In this document: piece after piece, positions 7,572 to 14,871 of the stretch
Layout: every line of letters starts with the position of its first letter
Numbering within the stretch: the first letter of the stretch is position 1
Source of the DNA: an uncultured Clostridia bacterium
GTDB taxonomy: Bacteria > Bacillota > Clostridia > UBA1381
Reading direction: 5' to 3'
Assembly: GCA_934462945.1 (NCBI GenBank)
Contig: CAKSJF010000045.1
Coordinates: 1-19,102 of the forward strand
Length of the DNA stretch: 19,102 nt
Notes under the pieces: generated by a model
What the model saw: the letters and a program-made list of their open reading frames with translations, nothing else
Databases searched by the model: none
What the model was told of the DNA's origin: nothing
Translations under genes and position numbers: made by a program

Positions 7572-8765
7572 ATGGAAACATATACAATTTTTAAAAACGT
7601 AGCAATTATTTTGCTGGTCGCAAAAGCTTTCGGAATCCTGGCGCGCAAATGCAAAGCCCCGCAGGTGGTCGGAGAAATCATCGCCGGACTCATCATCGGT
7701 CCCTGTGTTTTGGGACTGGTGCAGCAGACAGAATTTTTAAGTGCCATGGCAGAAATCGGCGTGGTAATTATCATGTTTTCTGCCGGTCTGGAAACCGATC
7801 TCCGGGATCTGATGAAGACAGGTTTTTTCGCCTTTTTAATTGCCTGTGCCGGAGTACTTGTGCCGCTTGTCGGCGGCGCTCTTTTATACTTTGCCTTCTA
7901 CGGTGCATCCCCCTGGGGCAGCGAGGGTTTTATGCGTGCCGTCTTTATGGGTACAATTATGACGGCAACCTCCGTCAGCATCACCGTCCAGGCGCTCCGG
8001 GAAATGGGGCATTTAAAGGGTCGCGTTGGTACAACCATTATGAGCGCGGCAATTATTGACGATGTCATCGGCATTGTCGTTCTGACCTTTGTAATCGGCA
8101 TGAAATCCTCCGAAGTTCAGCCGGTTCAGGTGCTTTTAAGAACCGCATTATTCTTTGTATTCGCCATCATCGGCGGTGTTGTGATCTATAAGATTATGAA
8201 AAAATATGACGCACACCACCCCCACACACGCAGAATCCCGATTTTAGGTCTGGCATTCTGCCTGGCAATGGCATATGCCGCAGAACGGTATTTCGGGATT
8301 GCCGATATTACGGGCGCGTATGTTGCCGGCATTATCATGTGCAACATTCACGATTCCGACTATATCGCAGAAAAAATGGACATTAACTCCTATATGATCT
8401 TCGGTCCGCTGTTTTTTGCAAGTATCGGTCTGAAAACCGACATTTCAAATTTCAGCCTGTCGATTTTGTCTTTTTCCGTTTGCTTTGTGCTGGTGGCATT
8501 GATTTGTAAAATTATCGGTTGCGGTCTGATGGCAAAGGCATGCCGTTTCCGCGGAGCAGACTGCTTAAAAATCGGCGTTGGCATGATGACGCGCGGCGAG
8601 GTGGCGCTGATCGTTTCACAAAAGGGGCTATCTGCCGGTCTGATGGATCCGGTATACTTCACCTCTGTGATTCTTTTGATTATTACCTCCTCTGTCCTGA
8701 CTCCGATTGTATTAAAAATGCTTTATGCAAAGTATCCTGACCCAGACGCTGTACCGGTAAAATGA
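7572..8765 (+). CDS. Kef-type cation:proton antiporter (CPA2 family), membrane part only
   Basis: A 397-residue, strongly hydrophobic protein with about 12 predicted membrane helices. Family motifs include PQVVGEIIAGLIIGP at 30-44, the ion-binding Asp pair in IIDDVIGIVV (Asp163-Asp164), DITGAYVAGIIM near 244-255, and TRGEVALIV at 339-347. It should exchange K+ or Na+ for protons across the cell membrane. It ends soon after the last helix, so the cytosolic RCK/TrkA-N regulatory domain of KefB/KefC is missing, as in NapA/GerN-like members. GerN-type antiporters act in spore germination, but nothing here proves that role. A GGGAGAG ribosome binding site precedes the ATG. Its stop codon overlaps the next start (ATGA). 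Confidence 0.9.
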   Translation: METYTIFKNVAIILLVAKAFGILARKCKAPQVVGEIIAGLIIGPCVLGLVQQTEFLSAMAEIGVVIIMFSAGLETDLRDLMKTGFFAFLIACAGVLVPLVGGALLYFAFYGASPWGSEGFMRAVFMGTIMTATSVSITVQALREMGHLKGRVGTTIMSAAIIDDVIGIVVLTFVIGMKSSEVQPVQVLLRTALFFVFAIIGGVVIYKIMKKYDAHHPHTRRIPILGLAFCLAMAYAAERYFGIADITGAYVAGIIMCNIHDSDYIAEKMDINSYMIFGPLFFASIGLKTDISNFSLSILSFSVCFVLVALICKIIGCGLMAKACRFRGADCLKIGVGMMTRGEVALIVSQKGLSAGLMDPVYFTSVILLIITSSVLTPIVLKMLYAKYPDPDAVPVK

Positions 8766-9457
8766 ACAGAATACAATACCTAAAGCAACAGCTTTCCTCA
8801 AAATACTGCATTTTATGTCAGCGCCCGGTTCGCGAACATGTGCTTTGCTGCGGAACACTCTGCATCTGCCCGGAATGTAAGCAGCTGATGGAAACCTATC
8901 GTCCCGGCACAGCCTTCGCCGGCAGCGGAAATGTGGACAGCTTATTTGCCGCCGCGCCCTACCGCGGAATCCTGCGTGTTTCCTTTTTAAATCACAAATT
9001 CTTCCGCCAGGAGGCATTTTACGAAATTTTTGCAGGCTTTTTAATCCGCGCGATCGAGCCGGTAATCGGTCAGTTGCAGATTGATCTGGTTTTGCCGGTT
9101 CCGCTTTCTGCGGCACGCATGAGAGAACGCGGCTATAATCAGGCAGGACTGCTTGCCCGGAATCTTGCAGCGCATTTTGAAATCGACTACACAGAAAATG
9201 CGGTATTCCGAATCAGAAATACCGCCAAACAAAGTCTGCTCCTGCCCCACGAACGGCAGAAGAATGTCGAAAATGCATTTTTAGCCGACCGGGAAAAGGT
9301 TGCAGGAAAACGGATTCTGTTAATTGATGATATCTTCACATTCGGTGCAACCATGGACGCCTGCGCAAAATCGCTTTTGGATGCCGGTGCAAAAAGCGTG
9401 AATGCCGCGGTACTCTTTAAAACGATTTCCCGGAATGATGAAAACGACCAATTTTAA
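8762..9457 (+). CDS. comF: ComF-family phosphoribosyltransferase-domain protein
   Basis: A 231-residue protein with the ComF layout. An N-terminal cysteine-rich zinc-finger-like segment (C16-x2-C19 and C36-x2-C39, plus C29, C30 and C34) precedes a type I phosphoribosyltransferase domain. LPVPLSAARMRERGYNQ at 111-127 is the ComF signature, and ILLIDDIFTFGATM at 185-198 is the PRPP-binding loop. In naturally competent bacteria ComF is needed for DNA uptake, but many non-competent Clostridia keep a homologue of unknown role. No comFA helicase accompanies it here. The ATG overlaps the antiporter stop by 4 bp, implying translational coupling. It is the last gene of the yhbY operon. Confidence 0.93.
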   Translation: MNRIQYLKQQLSSKYCILCQRPVREHVLCCGTLCICPECKQLMETYRPGTAFAGSGNVDSLFAAAPYRGILRVSFLNHKFFRQEAFYEIFAGFLIRAIEPVIGQLQIDLVLPVPLSAARMRERGYNQAGLLARNLAAHFEIDYTENAVFRIRNTAKQSLLLPHERQKNVENAFLADREKVAGKRILLIDDIFTFGATMDACAKSLLDAGAKSVNAAVLFKTISRNDENDQF

Positions 9458-9458
9458 A

Positions 9459-9508
9459 GGGGAGGAAAAATGTCTGAGATCTGAAATGATCCTGCATTTT
9501 TCCTCCCC
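9459..9508. terminator. Bidirectional terminator between converging comF and GH78 genes
   Basis: Perfect 14-bp stem, GGGGAGGAAAAATG (9459-9472) with CATTTTTCCTCCCC (9495-9508), and a 22-nt loop. It sits 1 bp after the comF stop and 5 bp before the end of the GH78 gene on the other strand, so it should serve both. U-tracts are weak on both sides, so the hairpin itself is the main evidence. Confidence 0.8.
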
Positions 9509-9513
9509 AACCA

Positions 9514-11490
9514 TTATTCAAGTTCCAGTATAAACTCCTCACCAGGTGTAAGGGTGTACTCAGCATTTTGATATACGAGTTTTCCTCCGGGTGAATCGGT
9601 GAAAACCTTTAGTAATTTTTCACTGACTGCAATCCCAACCTTTCCCTTGTGAATCGGAACGGTTGCTGTGAAGCGCTTTAGTCCGGACAGCCTCGGTTTC
9701 ACTTCAAACTCCTCATATCCCGGTTTTCTCGGCGCAACTCCGGCAATATACCGTCCAATCAGGTAAACCGGCGACGCACCCCACGCATGACACAAACTTT
9801 TTTCAAATTTCCTGCCATACATCGCATACTTTTCAATTCCCGTTTGTTTTGGGTCATATTCCTCCCAAAAGGTCGTTGCTCCCTCCTGAAGCATTCCGCC
9901 CCAATATTGTTCAATTCTTTCTCGCACCATATCGGTCAAGCCCATTCTGCACAAAGCCGCATTTTCAAAAAACGAGAAAAATGGAGTTGTAAGCGCCGGA
10001 ACATCAGGATTCATCAGCACTCCCTGCAATATTTTTGTTTTCTGATCTTTATTTGCAATATCAAACAGGATCGCAAAAATATTTGCATGCCGTCTTACTT
10101 CATCCACCTGTTTATTTCCGATCAGCGTAGTTACATACGCGCCACGCTTTTCGCTCCAATACAAACAATTGATTTTATCCCTCAACCCCCGATACTTTTG
10201 CGTATATCCGCAGCTTTCTTCCAATCCCAGCAATTCTGCCATGTCAGCCATGGTTTTTAGTGCTTCGCAATAAAGCATCTGAATCGCGCAGACTGCTCCC
10301 TCCTTTGTCATATCCGCCCAATCCACAAACGTCCAAACTGTTTCATCTCCAATAAAAAGTCCATCCTTTGTTAAATTACGTGAACGGTAATCAAGGAGCG
10401 TTTTCATGCTCTCATAAACCTGGAAAACAAAATCCCGGTCAGCAGTATACATATAATAGATTCCGACAGAAATAATAAGATATAACGAAAAATCCACGAT
10501 GCCGTTTACATGCGTTATGATCGGATCGCGTCCACGAAGTGCAATGATATTACGCTTTATAATATCCTGATCAAAGCAGTAATAAAAATCGCAAAGGTTT
10601 GCAACAAAGGAATCACCGCTCCAAACCCATTTATCCCTTTTCAGTCCCTCAATAAAAAACAAGCCTGCTGTTACATCATATGTATATTTAGAAACATCAT
10701 ATATCCTGTTTAAAAGCTGGTTCTCAGAGCGGAACTTTCCAATTTTGTTTTTCGGTAAATACTGATTTAATCCATATATTTTCTCAAAGGGTTTTCCAAC
10801 AATTCTGACATAGCGGCATCCCCTTTGCTCTGTAACCAAAGTGTTCTGTTCTGCCACAATTTCATCACGCAGGACACAAAATTCATTATCCTGCACTTCT
10901 TCCAGGCTTTCCCCATAGTAGATTCTGTACTTTTTTCCGCATCCCGAAAGAACAAGCCGGATATTCACTTCCCTGCCAAAATCGTATATTCTTTCATTGC
11001 CCTTTTTTCCGATTAGCTTAGGTTCTATGCGTTTTTCCGGGAGTGAAAACGCAGTCGGGGTAATCCTTTTGTTGTTTAAATTCCAATAACCAACAGGCTT
11101 GTAGTGCGATCCGAACATTGTCATTGTAATATCAGCAAGCCAACTTGCATCAGACACAACCGTTTTTCCCTCAACAAACAACGCCGGGATTCCAGCGCTG
11201 TTATATACATTCACAATAATTTCGTGTTTTCCTGCCGGAAGAGTCAGCTGCATACCATCCTGTATTTTCTCGTCAACCGTAATGCTGCATATTCCATCCG
11301 CTGTGAATCGAACTGTTTCCGGAACGGTTATATTTACAATTTTTTTAAATCTGACACATCTATGGCAATCCTCCACTTTCCAGAATGCCGGAATAAAATG
11401 CCCATAGTCAAACCGATGCATCGATATCTGAAGATGATGATACAATTCAAAATCTCCGAAATACCATATCCATGTTGCTTTCTTTTGCAT
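9514..11490 (-). CDS. Alpha-L-rhamnosidase-like glycoside hydrolase (GH78)
   Basis: A 658-residue protein whose beta-rich N-terminal region (about 1-245) precedes an (alpha/alpha)6 barrel (about 250-580) and a C-terminal beta domain (about 585-658). EGLKRDKWVWSGD at 281-293 matches the GH78 acid motif D-G-x-x-R-E-R-x-x-W-x-G-D. Glu281 and Asp286 take the places of the usual Asp and Glu, while Asp293 is kept. GATTFWEEY (537-545) carries the likely general base Glu543, and HAWGASP follows at 568-574. No signal peptide is seen, so it should act on imported rhamnosides. ATG is preceded by AAGGAG. It lies 19 bp behind murC with no promoter between. Sampled bases are poorer in G+C than murC (18 of 60 at 10021-10080 against 37 of 60 at 11821-11880), hinting at acquisition. 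Sugar specificity is unproven. Confidence 0.87.
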   Translation of the reverse strand: MQKKATWIWYFGDFELYHHLQISMHRFDYGHFIPAFWKVEDCHRCVRFKKIVNITVPETVRFTADGICSITVDEKIQDGMQLTLPAGKHEIIVNVYNSAGIPALFVEGKTVVSDASWLADITMTMFGSHYKPVGYWNLNNKRITPTAFSLPEKRIEPKLIGKKGNERIYDFGREVNIRLVLSGCGKKYRIYYGESLEEVQDNEFCVLRDEIVAEQNTLVTEQRGCRYVRIVGKPFEKIYGLNQYLPKNKIGKFRSENQLLNRIYDVSKYTYDVTAGLFFIEGLKRDKWVWSGDSFVANLCDFYYCFDQDIIKRNIIALRGRDPIITHVNGIVDFSLYLIISVGIYYMYTADRDFVFQVYESMKTLLDYRSRNLTKDGLFIGDETVWTFVDWADMTKEGAVCAIQMLYCEALKTMADMAELLGLEESCGYTQKYRGLRDKINCLYWSEKRGAYVTTLIGNKQVDEVRRHANIFAILFDIANKDQKTKILQGVLMNPDVPALTTPFFSFFENAALCRMGLTDMVRERIEQYWGGMLQEGATTFWEEYDPKQTGIEKYAMYGRKFEKSLCHAWGASPVYLIGRYIAGVAPRKPGYEEFEVKPRLSGLKRFTATVPIHKGKVGIAVSEKLLKVFTDSPGGKLVYQNAEYTLTPGEEFILELE

Positions 11491-11509
11491 AAGTATAACT
11501 CCTTGTCTG

Positions 11510-12892
11510 TTATTTTTTCAAAATTGCCTCCCCGATTTTGTAGACATCCCCTGCTCCGACGGTTAAGAGCATATCTCCCTCGGATAGGGTATTTTTCAGA
11601 TATTCCTCAATTTCTGCAAACGTTTTCATATAGCGCGCATTCACGCCACGCTTTTTGATTTCCTCTGCCAGTTTTGCCGGGTCGGTCACGCCGTCCGGTT
11701 CTTCTCTTGCGGCATAAATATCAGTAATGATCAGTTCGTCTGCAAGATCAAAGCACTCTACAAACTCCTCCCACAAAAGCCGCGTCCGGGAATAGGTGTG
11801 CGGCTGAAACACGCATTTTACTGCTGTTTCCGGGAACGAGCGCGCCGCTTTGAGCGTTGCGCGGATTTCGGTTGGATGGTGTGCGTAATCATCAATCACC
11901 GCCGCCCCATGGTACATTCCTTTCTTTTCAAAACGGCGGTGTACTCCGTGAAAGGTTTCAATGCCGCGTGCCGCCGTTTCCGGGTCAATTCCCAACCGGT
12001 CGCAGACTGCCACTGCTGCAAGCGCGTTTAAAATGTTGTGTTCGCCCGCCACATTGAGCTGTAAGCTGCACAAATGTTTTCCGCGAGAAAATACATCAAA
12101 AGCAGGAAAACCACCCTCAAAGCGAATATTTTGCGCACAGAACGCATAGTCCTCCGAAAGCCCGTAATAGCAGATATCCAAATCCAGATCTTTGAGCGCT
12201 TTTTTCACATTTTCATTCTCTCCGCACGCAATCACACAGCCGCGTCCTTTTGTGAGCAGTGCAAACTTGCGGAAGCTCTCGATAATCTCCTCAAGGTTGT
12301 GGAAAAAATCCAGGTGATCCGCGTCGATATTGGTGATGAGCGCAACGGTCGGAAAGAACTTTAAAAAGCTGTTGGTATATTCACATGCCTCGGTCACGAA
12401 ATAATCCGAATCCCCCAGACGGACATTTCCGCCGATTAAATCCAGCTCACCGCCCAGACTGATCGTCGGATCTGTTCCTGCATAAACCAGCGCATGCGCA
12501 AGCATAGAGGTGGTGGTGGTTTTTCCGTGCGTTCCCGCAACGCCAACGGCATGTCCGAAATGCTTCATCACAGCGCCTAAGAGCGCCGCACGGTCGATGG
12601 TCAGAATCCCAAGCCTTGCCGCCTCCGAAAGCTCCGGATTGTCGCTGTGTACCGCCGCCGTATGCACCACCAGATCTGCGCCGTGAACCTGTTCTGCCTT
12701 GTGACCGATAAAAATTTCTGCGCCCATGCCGGCAAGTCTTTTGGTCATTTCTGATTCTGTACGATCCGAGCCGGACACCCGAAAGCCCTTTTTTAGCATC
12801 ATCTGCGCCAGACCGCTCATGCTGATGCCGCCGATTCCGACAAAATGTATTTTTGCATGCTCCGAAAGCATGGATAAATCAAATTGATTCAT
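11510..12892 (-). CDS. murC: UDP-N-acetylmuramate--L-alanine ligase
   Basis: MurC adds L-alanine to UDP-MurNAc using ATP, the first amino acid step of peptidoglycan precursor synthesis in the cytoplasm. The protein has 460 residues, the usual length. Motifs are GIGGISMSGLA at 19-29 (UDP-binding domain), the ATP loop GTHGKTTT at 120-127, the central DADHLDFF, and DDYAHHPTEI in the C-terminal domain. I chose ATG at 12892 because AAAAGGGG lies 8 bp upstream and the MurC fold begins directly after it. The longer frame to 12949 adds 19 unlikely residues across the leader. It is transcribed divergently from spoVG. This echoes a murC next to spoVG arrangement that I recall from other Clostridia. The GH78 gene follows in the same transcript. 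Confidence 0.97.
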   Translation of the reverse strand: MNQFDLSMLSEHAKIHFVGIGGISMSGLAQMMLKKGFRVSGSDRTESEMTKRLAGMGAEIFIGHKAEQVHGADLVVHTAAVHSDNPELSEAARLGILTIDRAALLGAVMKHFGHAVGVAGTHGKTTTTSMLAHALVYAGTDPTISLGGELDLIGGNVRLGDSDYFVTEACEYTNSFLKFFPTVALITNIDADHLDFFHNLEEIIESFRKFALLTKGRGCVIACGENENVKKALKDLDLDICYYGLSEDYAFCAQNIRFEGGFPAFDVFSRGKHLCSLQLNVAGEHNILNALAAVAVCDRLGIDPETAARGIETFHGVHRRFEKKGMYHGAAVIDDYAHHPTEIRATLKAARSFPETAVKCVFQPHTYSRTRLLWEEFVECFDLADELIITDIYAAREEPDGVTDPAKLAEEIKKRGVNARYMKTFAEIEEYLKNTLSEGDMLLTVGAGDVYKIGEAILKK

Positions 12893-12954
12893 ATGTGTTA
12901 CCCCTTTTATTTTCCAGTTTATCATATTTATTATATACCGAAACGGCAAAAAAT

Positions 12955-12984
12955 AAAATACGATTTTGAAAATTTTTCTGTCAA
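12955..12984 (-). promoter_or_regulatory. Probable sigma-A promoter of murC
   Basis: Read on the minus strand, TTGACA (12984-12979), an 18-bp spacer and TATTTT (12960-12955). A perfect TATAAT at 12935-12930 lacks a matching -35 box and could be an alternative start. The leader to ATG 12892 would be about 55 nt. Confidence 0.55.
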
Positions 12985-13058
12985 TTTTAATTTATTGGTG
13001 ATGTTGTACAAAAAAACGGTCAAATAACCGCCACATATGAAGAAAATTTTAGAATTTG

Positions 13059-13087
13059 TTGACAAAGTGATCAAAAGTACTTATTAT
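13059..13087 (+). promoter_or_regulatory. Sigma-A promoter of spoVG
   Basis: A perfect TTGACA (13059-13064), a 17-bp spacer and TATTAT (13082-13087). The leader to the start codon is about 70 nt. I do not see a sigma-H-like pair (AGGAATT ... GAAT), although spoVG is sigma-H dependent in Bacillus subtilis. Confidence 0.82.
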
Positions 13088-13163
13088 AGTAGTAGGGGAT
13101 AACTTGAGATAAGCCATATAGAAAGTTAACGACCTGATTATAAAACGGAAGGTGGTGAACACT

Positions 13164-13445
13164 TTGCAGGTGACTGATATTCGTATTAAGCGAATTAATA
13201 CAGACGGTAAGATGAGAGCTGTTGTCTCGGTTACGTTTGACGACGCGTTTGTTGTACACGATATTAAGATTATCGAAGGTCAGGACAAGCTGTTTACAGC
13301 AATGCCCAGCAAGAAAACGCCGGACAACGAATTTAAAGACATCGCACATCCGATCAATAAGGAAATGCGCGAGCAGCTCGAAGCGCTGATTTTGGGTAAA
13401 TATATTCAAATGGAGCGGGAAGACGCAGAGCAAATCGCAGAATAA
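13164..13445 (+). CDS. spoVG: SpoVG regulatory RNA/DNA-binding protein
   Basis: SpoVG is a small nucleic-acid-binding regulator that affects septation and spore formation, and cell-surface and virulence traits in other Firmicutes. From the chosen TTG start the protein is 93 residues and begins (M)QVTDIRIKRI, aligning with Bacillus MEVTDVRLRRV. NTDGKMRAVVSVTF, FVVHDIKIIEG, FTAMPSKKTPD and DIAHPIN are hallmark segments. The frame also offers GTG at 13152, but that would bury the GGTGGTGA ribosome binding site at 13151-13158 inside the gene, so TTG 13164 is preferred. The C-terminus is short and acidic. prs follows after 192 bp with its own promoter, while glmU, usually in between, is missing. 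Confidence 0.95.
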   Translation: MQVTDIRIKRINTDGKMRAVVSVTFDDAFVVHDIKIIEGQDKLFTAMPSKKTPDNEFKDIAHPINKEMREQLEALILGKYIQMEREDAEQIAE

Positions 13446-13466
13446 CGCACTTTGCCGGGCACCTTA

Positions 13467-13561
13467 AGAAGAATCTGCTTAGTTTTTAAATTACATACTA
13501 ATTTTTTTGTAAATATGCGCGTGGAAACTATGCATATTTACAAAAAAATGCAGATTCTTCT
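13467..13561. repeat. Long branched inverted repeat between spoVG and prs
   Basis: The outer arms AGAAGAATCTGC (13467-13478) and GCAGATTCTTCT (13550-13561) are a perfect 12-bp match. Directly inside the right arm, 13532-13549 pairs perfectly over 18 bp with 13501-13518, around a 13-nt loop. The left side has an extra 22 nt (13479-13500), which can form a small TAGT/ACTA hairpin, so the RNA could make a three-way junction. T-runs lie inside the 5' arm and no U-run follows the structure, so it is not a standard terminator. No target-site duplication flanks it. It ends 8 bp before the prs -35 box. Its function is unknown. Confidence 0.85.
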
Positions 13562-13569
13562 GTCGATGC

Positions 13570-13598
13570 TTGAAAAATACATCGAAATATGGTATAAA
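13570..13598 (+). promoter_or_regulatory. Sigma-A promoter of prs
   Basis: TTGAAA (13570-13575), a 17-bp spacer and TATAAA (13593-13598). The leader would be about 33 nt and contains AGAGGAGG before ATG 13638. Confidence 0.78.
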
Positions 13599-13637
13599 TA
13601 TAGAGGAGATATTTTGTTGTATTCAGAGGAGGAAATC

Positions 13638-14762
13638 ATGGAAGAACATTCACCCATTGTCGGAAAGCTGAGTATTATCAGCATGCGCGGCTGCGAAGAA
13701 ATTACCGGTAAAATTGACTGGTATCTGCGGCAGTTCCGGAAAGAGTATGAGGATCAGGAATCCTATGTAACACACATCACCTGTCCGCGTTTTGGAACAG
13801 GAGAAGGAAAATGCGTCATTAATGAAACGGTACGCGGTCATGACGTTTATATTATCTGCGACGTGTTTAATCACGGTGTGACCTATAAAATGTACCAGGA
13901 AATCAACCATATGAGTCCGGACGATCACTACCAGGATTTAAAGCGCATTATTGCAGCAATCAGCGGAAAGGCAAGAAGAATCACGGTTGTAATGCCGATG
14001 CTCTATGAGGGCAGACAGCACCGCCGCACCGCAAGAGAATCGCTCGACTGTGCAACCGCACTGCAAGAGCTTGTTTCCATGGGTGTTTCAAATATTATTA
14101 CCTTTGACGCACACGATGCGCGTGTGCAAAATGCAATCCCATTGCATGGCTTTGACGATGTTCAGACCACCTATCAGATGATCAAGGCAATTACAAGAGC
14201 CGTTCCCGACATTTCCTTTGATAAGGAAGATACCATTGTCATTTCCCCGGATGAGGGCGGCATGCACAGATGTATGTACTATTCCTCCGTGCTGGAAATT
14301 GATCTGGGAATGTTTTATAAGCGCCGGAATTATTCCGTTGTTGTGGACGGAAAGAATCCGATTGAGGCGCATGTGTACTTAGGGCGCGATGTAAAGGGCA
14401 AGGATATCATCATCGTGGACGATATGATCTCCAGCGGCGAATCCGTTTTAGACATTGCCGCAAAGCTTAAAGAACAGGGCGCAAAGAGAATTTTCGTATT
14501 TACCGCATTCGGGCTTTTCTGCAATGGCTTGGAAAAGTTTGACGCAGCATATCAGAACGGTATTATTAACAAGATTTTTACGACAAATCTGATCTACCGC
14601 ATGCCGGGTCTTTTAGAACGGGACTGGTACTGTGAGGTGGATATGTCGAAATATATTTCGCTCCTGATTGATACCCTCAATCACGACGAAACCATCAGTC
14701 AGCTTTTAGTTCCGGTTACCAGAATTAAAAAGCTTTTAGAAAAACGAAACACAAAAAAATAA
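13638..14762 (+). CDS. prs: Ribose-phosphate pyrophosphokinase (PRPP synthetase), long form
   Basis: Prs makes PRPP from ribose-5-phosphate and ATP, feeding purine, pyrimidine, NAD, His and Trp synthesis. The protein is 374 residues, longer than the roughly 315 of classical class I enzymes, and resembles the long Clostridia variant. Evidence is PRFGTGEGK at 50-58, YEGRQHRRTARE near 123-134, FDAHDARVQNAI near 156-167, and the PRPP loop DIIIVDDMISSGES at 256-269. ATG 13638 was chosen because GAGGAGG lies 5 bp upstream and a good promoter precedes it. The frame is open back to 13452, but that stretch crosses the inverted repeat and promoter and looks non-coding. The neighbouring spoVG fits the conserved spoVG-glmU-prs region minus glmU. 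Confidence 0.93.
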   Translation: MEEHSPIVGKLSIISMRGCEEITGKIDWYLRQFRKEYEDQESYVTHITCPRFGTGEGKCVINETVRGHDVYIICDVFNHGVTYKMYQEINHMSPDDHYQDLKRIIAAISGKARRITVVMPMLYEGRQHRRTARESLDCATALQELVSMGVSNIITFDAHDARVQNAIPLHGFDDVQTTYQMIKAITRAVPDISFDKEDTIVISPDEGGMHRCMYYSSVLEIDLGMFYKRRNYSVVVDGKNPIEAHVYLGRDVKGKDIIIVDDMISSGESVLDIAAKLKEQGAKRIFVFTAFGLFCNGLEKFDAAYQNGIINKIFTTNLIYRMPGLLERDWYCEVDMSKYISLLIDTLNHDETISQLLVPVTRIKKLLEKRNTKK

Positions 14763-14765
14763 CTC

Positions 14766-14796
14766 AAAAAAGGATCTCAAACCGAGATCCTTTTTT
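14766..14796 (+). terminator. Rho-independent terminator of prs
   Basis: A 13-bp stem, AAAAAAGGATCTC (14766-14778) and GAGATCCTTTTTT (14784-14796), with a 5-nt loop AAACC. It ends in TTTTTT and begins 3 bp after the prs stop. Confidence 0.95.
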
Positions 14797-14823
14797 CGAG
14801 CTGTGAAAAGCGCTTAGGAATGC

Positions 14824-14862
14824 AAAAAGACGGAGATATCCAACTGTTATCTCCGTCTTTTT
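14824..14862 (-). terminator. Rho-independent terminator of rpsB-tsf
   Basis: A 15-bp perfect stem, AAAAAGACGGAGATA (14824-14838) with TATCTCCGTCTTTTT (14848-14862), and a 9-nt loop. Read leftward it follows the tsf stop by 9 bp and ends in a U-run. Together with the prs terminator it insulates two converging transcripts. Confidence 0.94.
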
Positions 14863-14871
14863 ATATTTTAC

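Noticed and set aside
8712..9116. 134-codon minus-strand frame over the antiporter/comF junction
   Set aside because: It is antisense to the end of the antiporter gene and the conserved comF start, with no start signals and no family resemblance.
9787..10260. 157-codon plus-strand frame within the GH78 gene
   Set aside because: It has no ribosome binding site and no recognisable motif, and it lies opposite a protein with clear GH78 motifs, so it is a shadow frame.
12893..12949. 19-residue N-terminal extension of murC
   Set aside because: No ribosome binding site precedes 12949, and the family N-terminus and AAAAGGGG both point to ATG 12892.
13467..13561. The spoVG-prs inverted repeat as an insertion element or intrinsic terminator
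   Set aside because: No flanking target duplication and no coding capacity for a mobile element; no U-run after the stem for a terminator in either direction.
13452..13637. Open frame extending prs upstream to 13452
   Set aside because: It crosses the inverted repeat and a TTGAAA/TATAAA promoter, its translation is unlike PRPP synthetase, and a strong GAGGAGG site marks ATG 13638.
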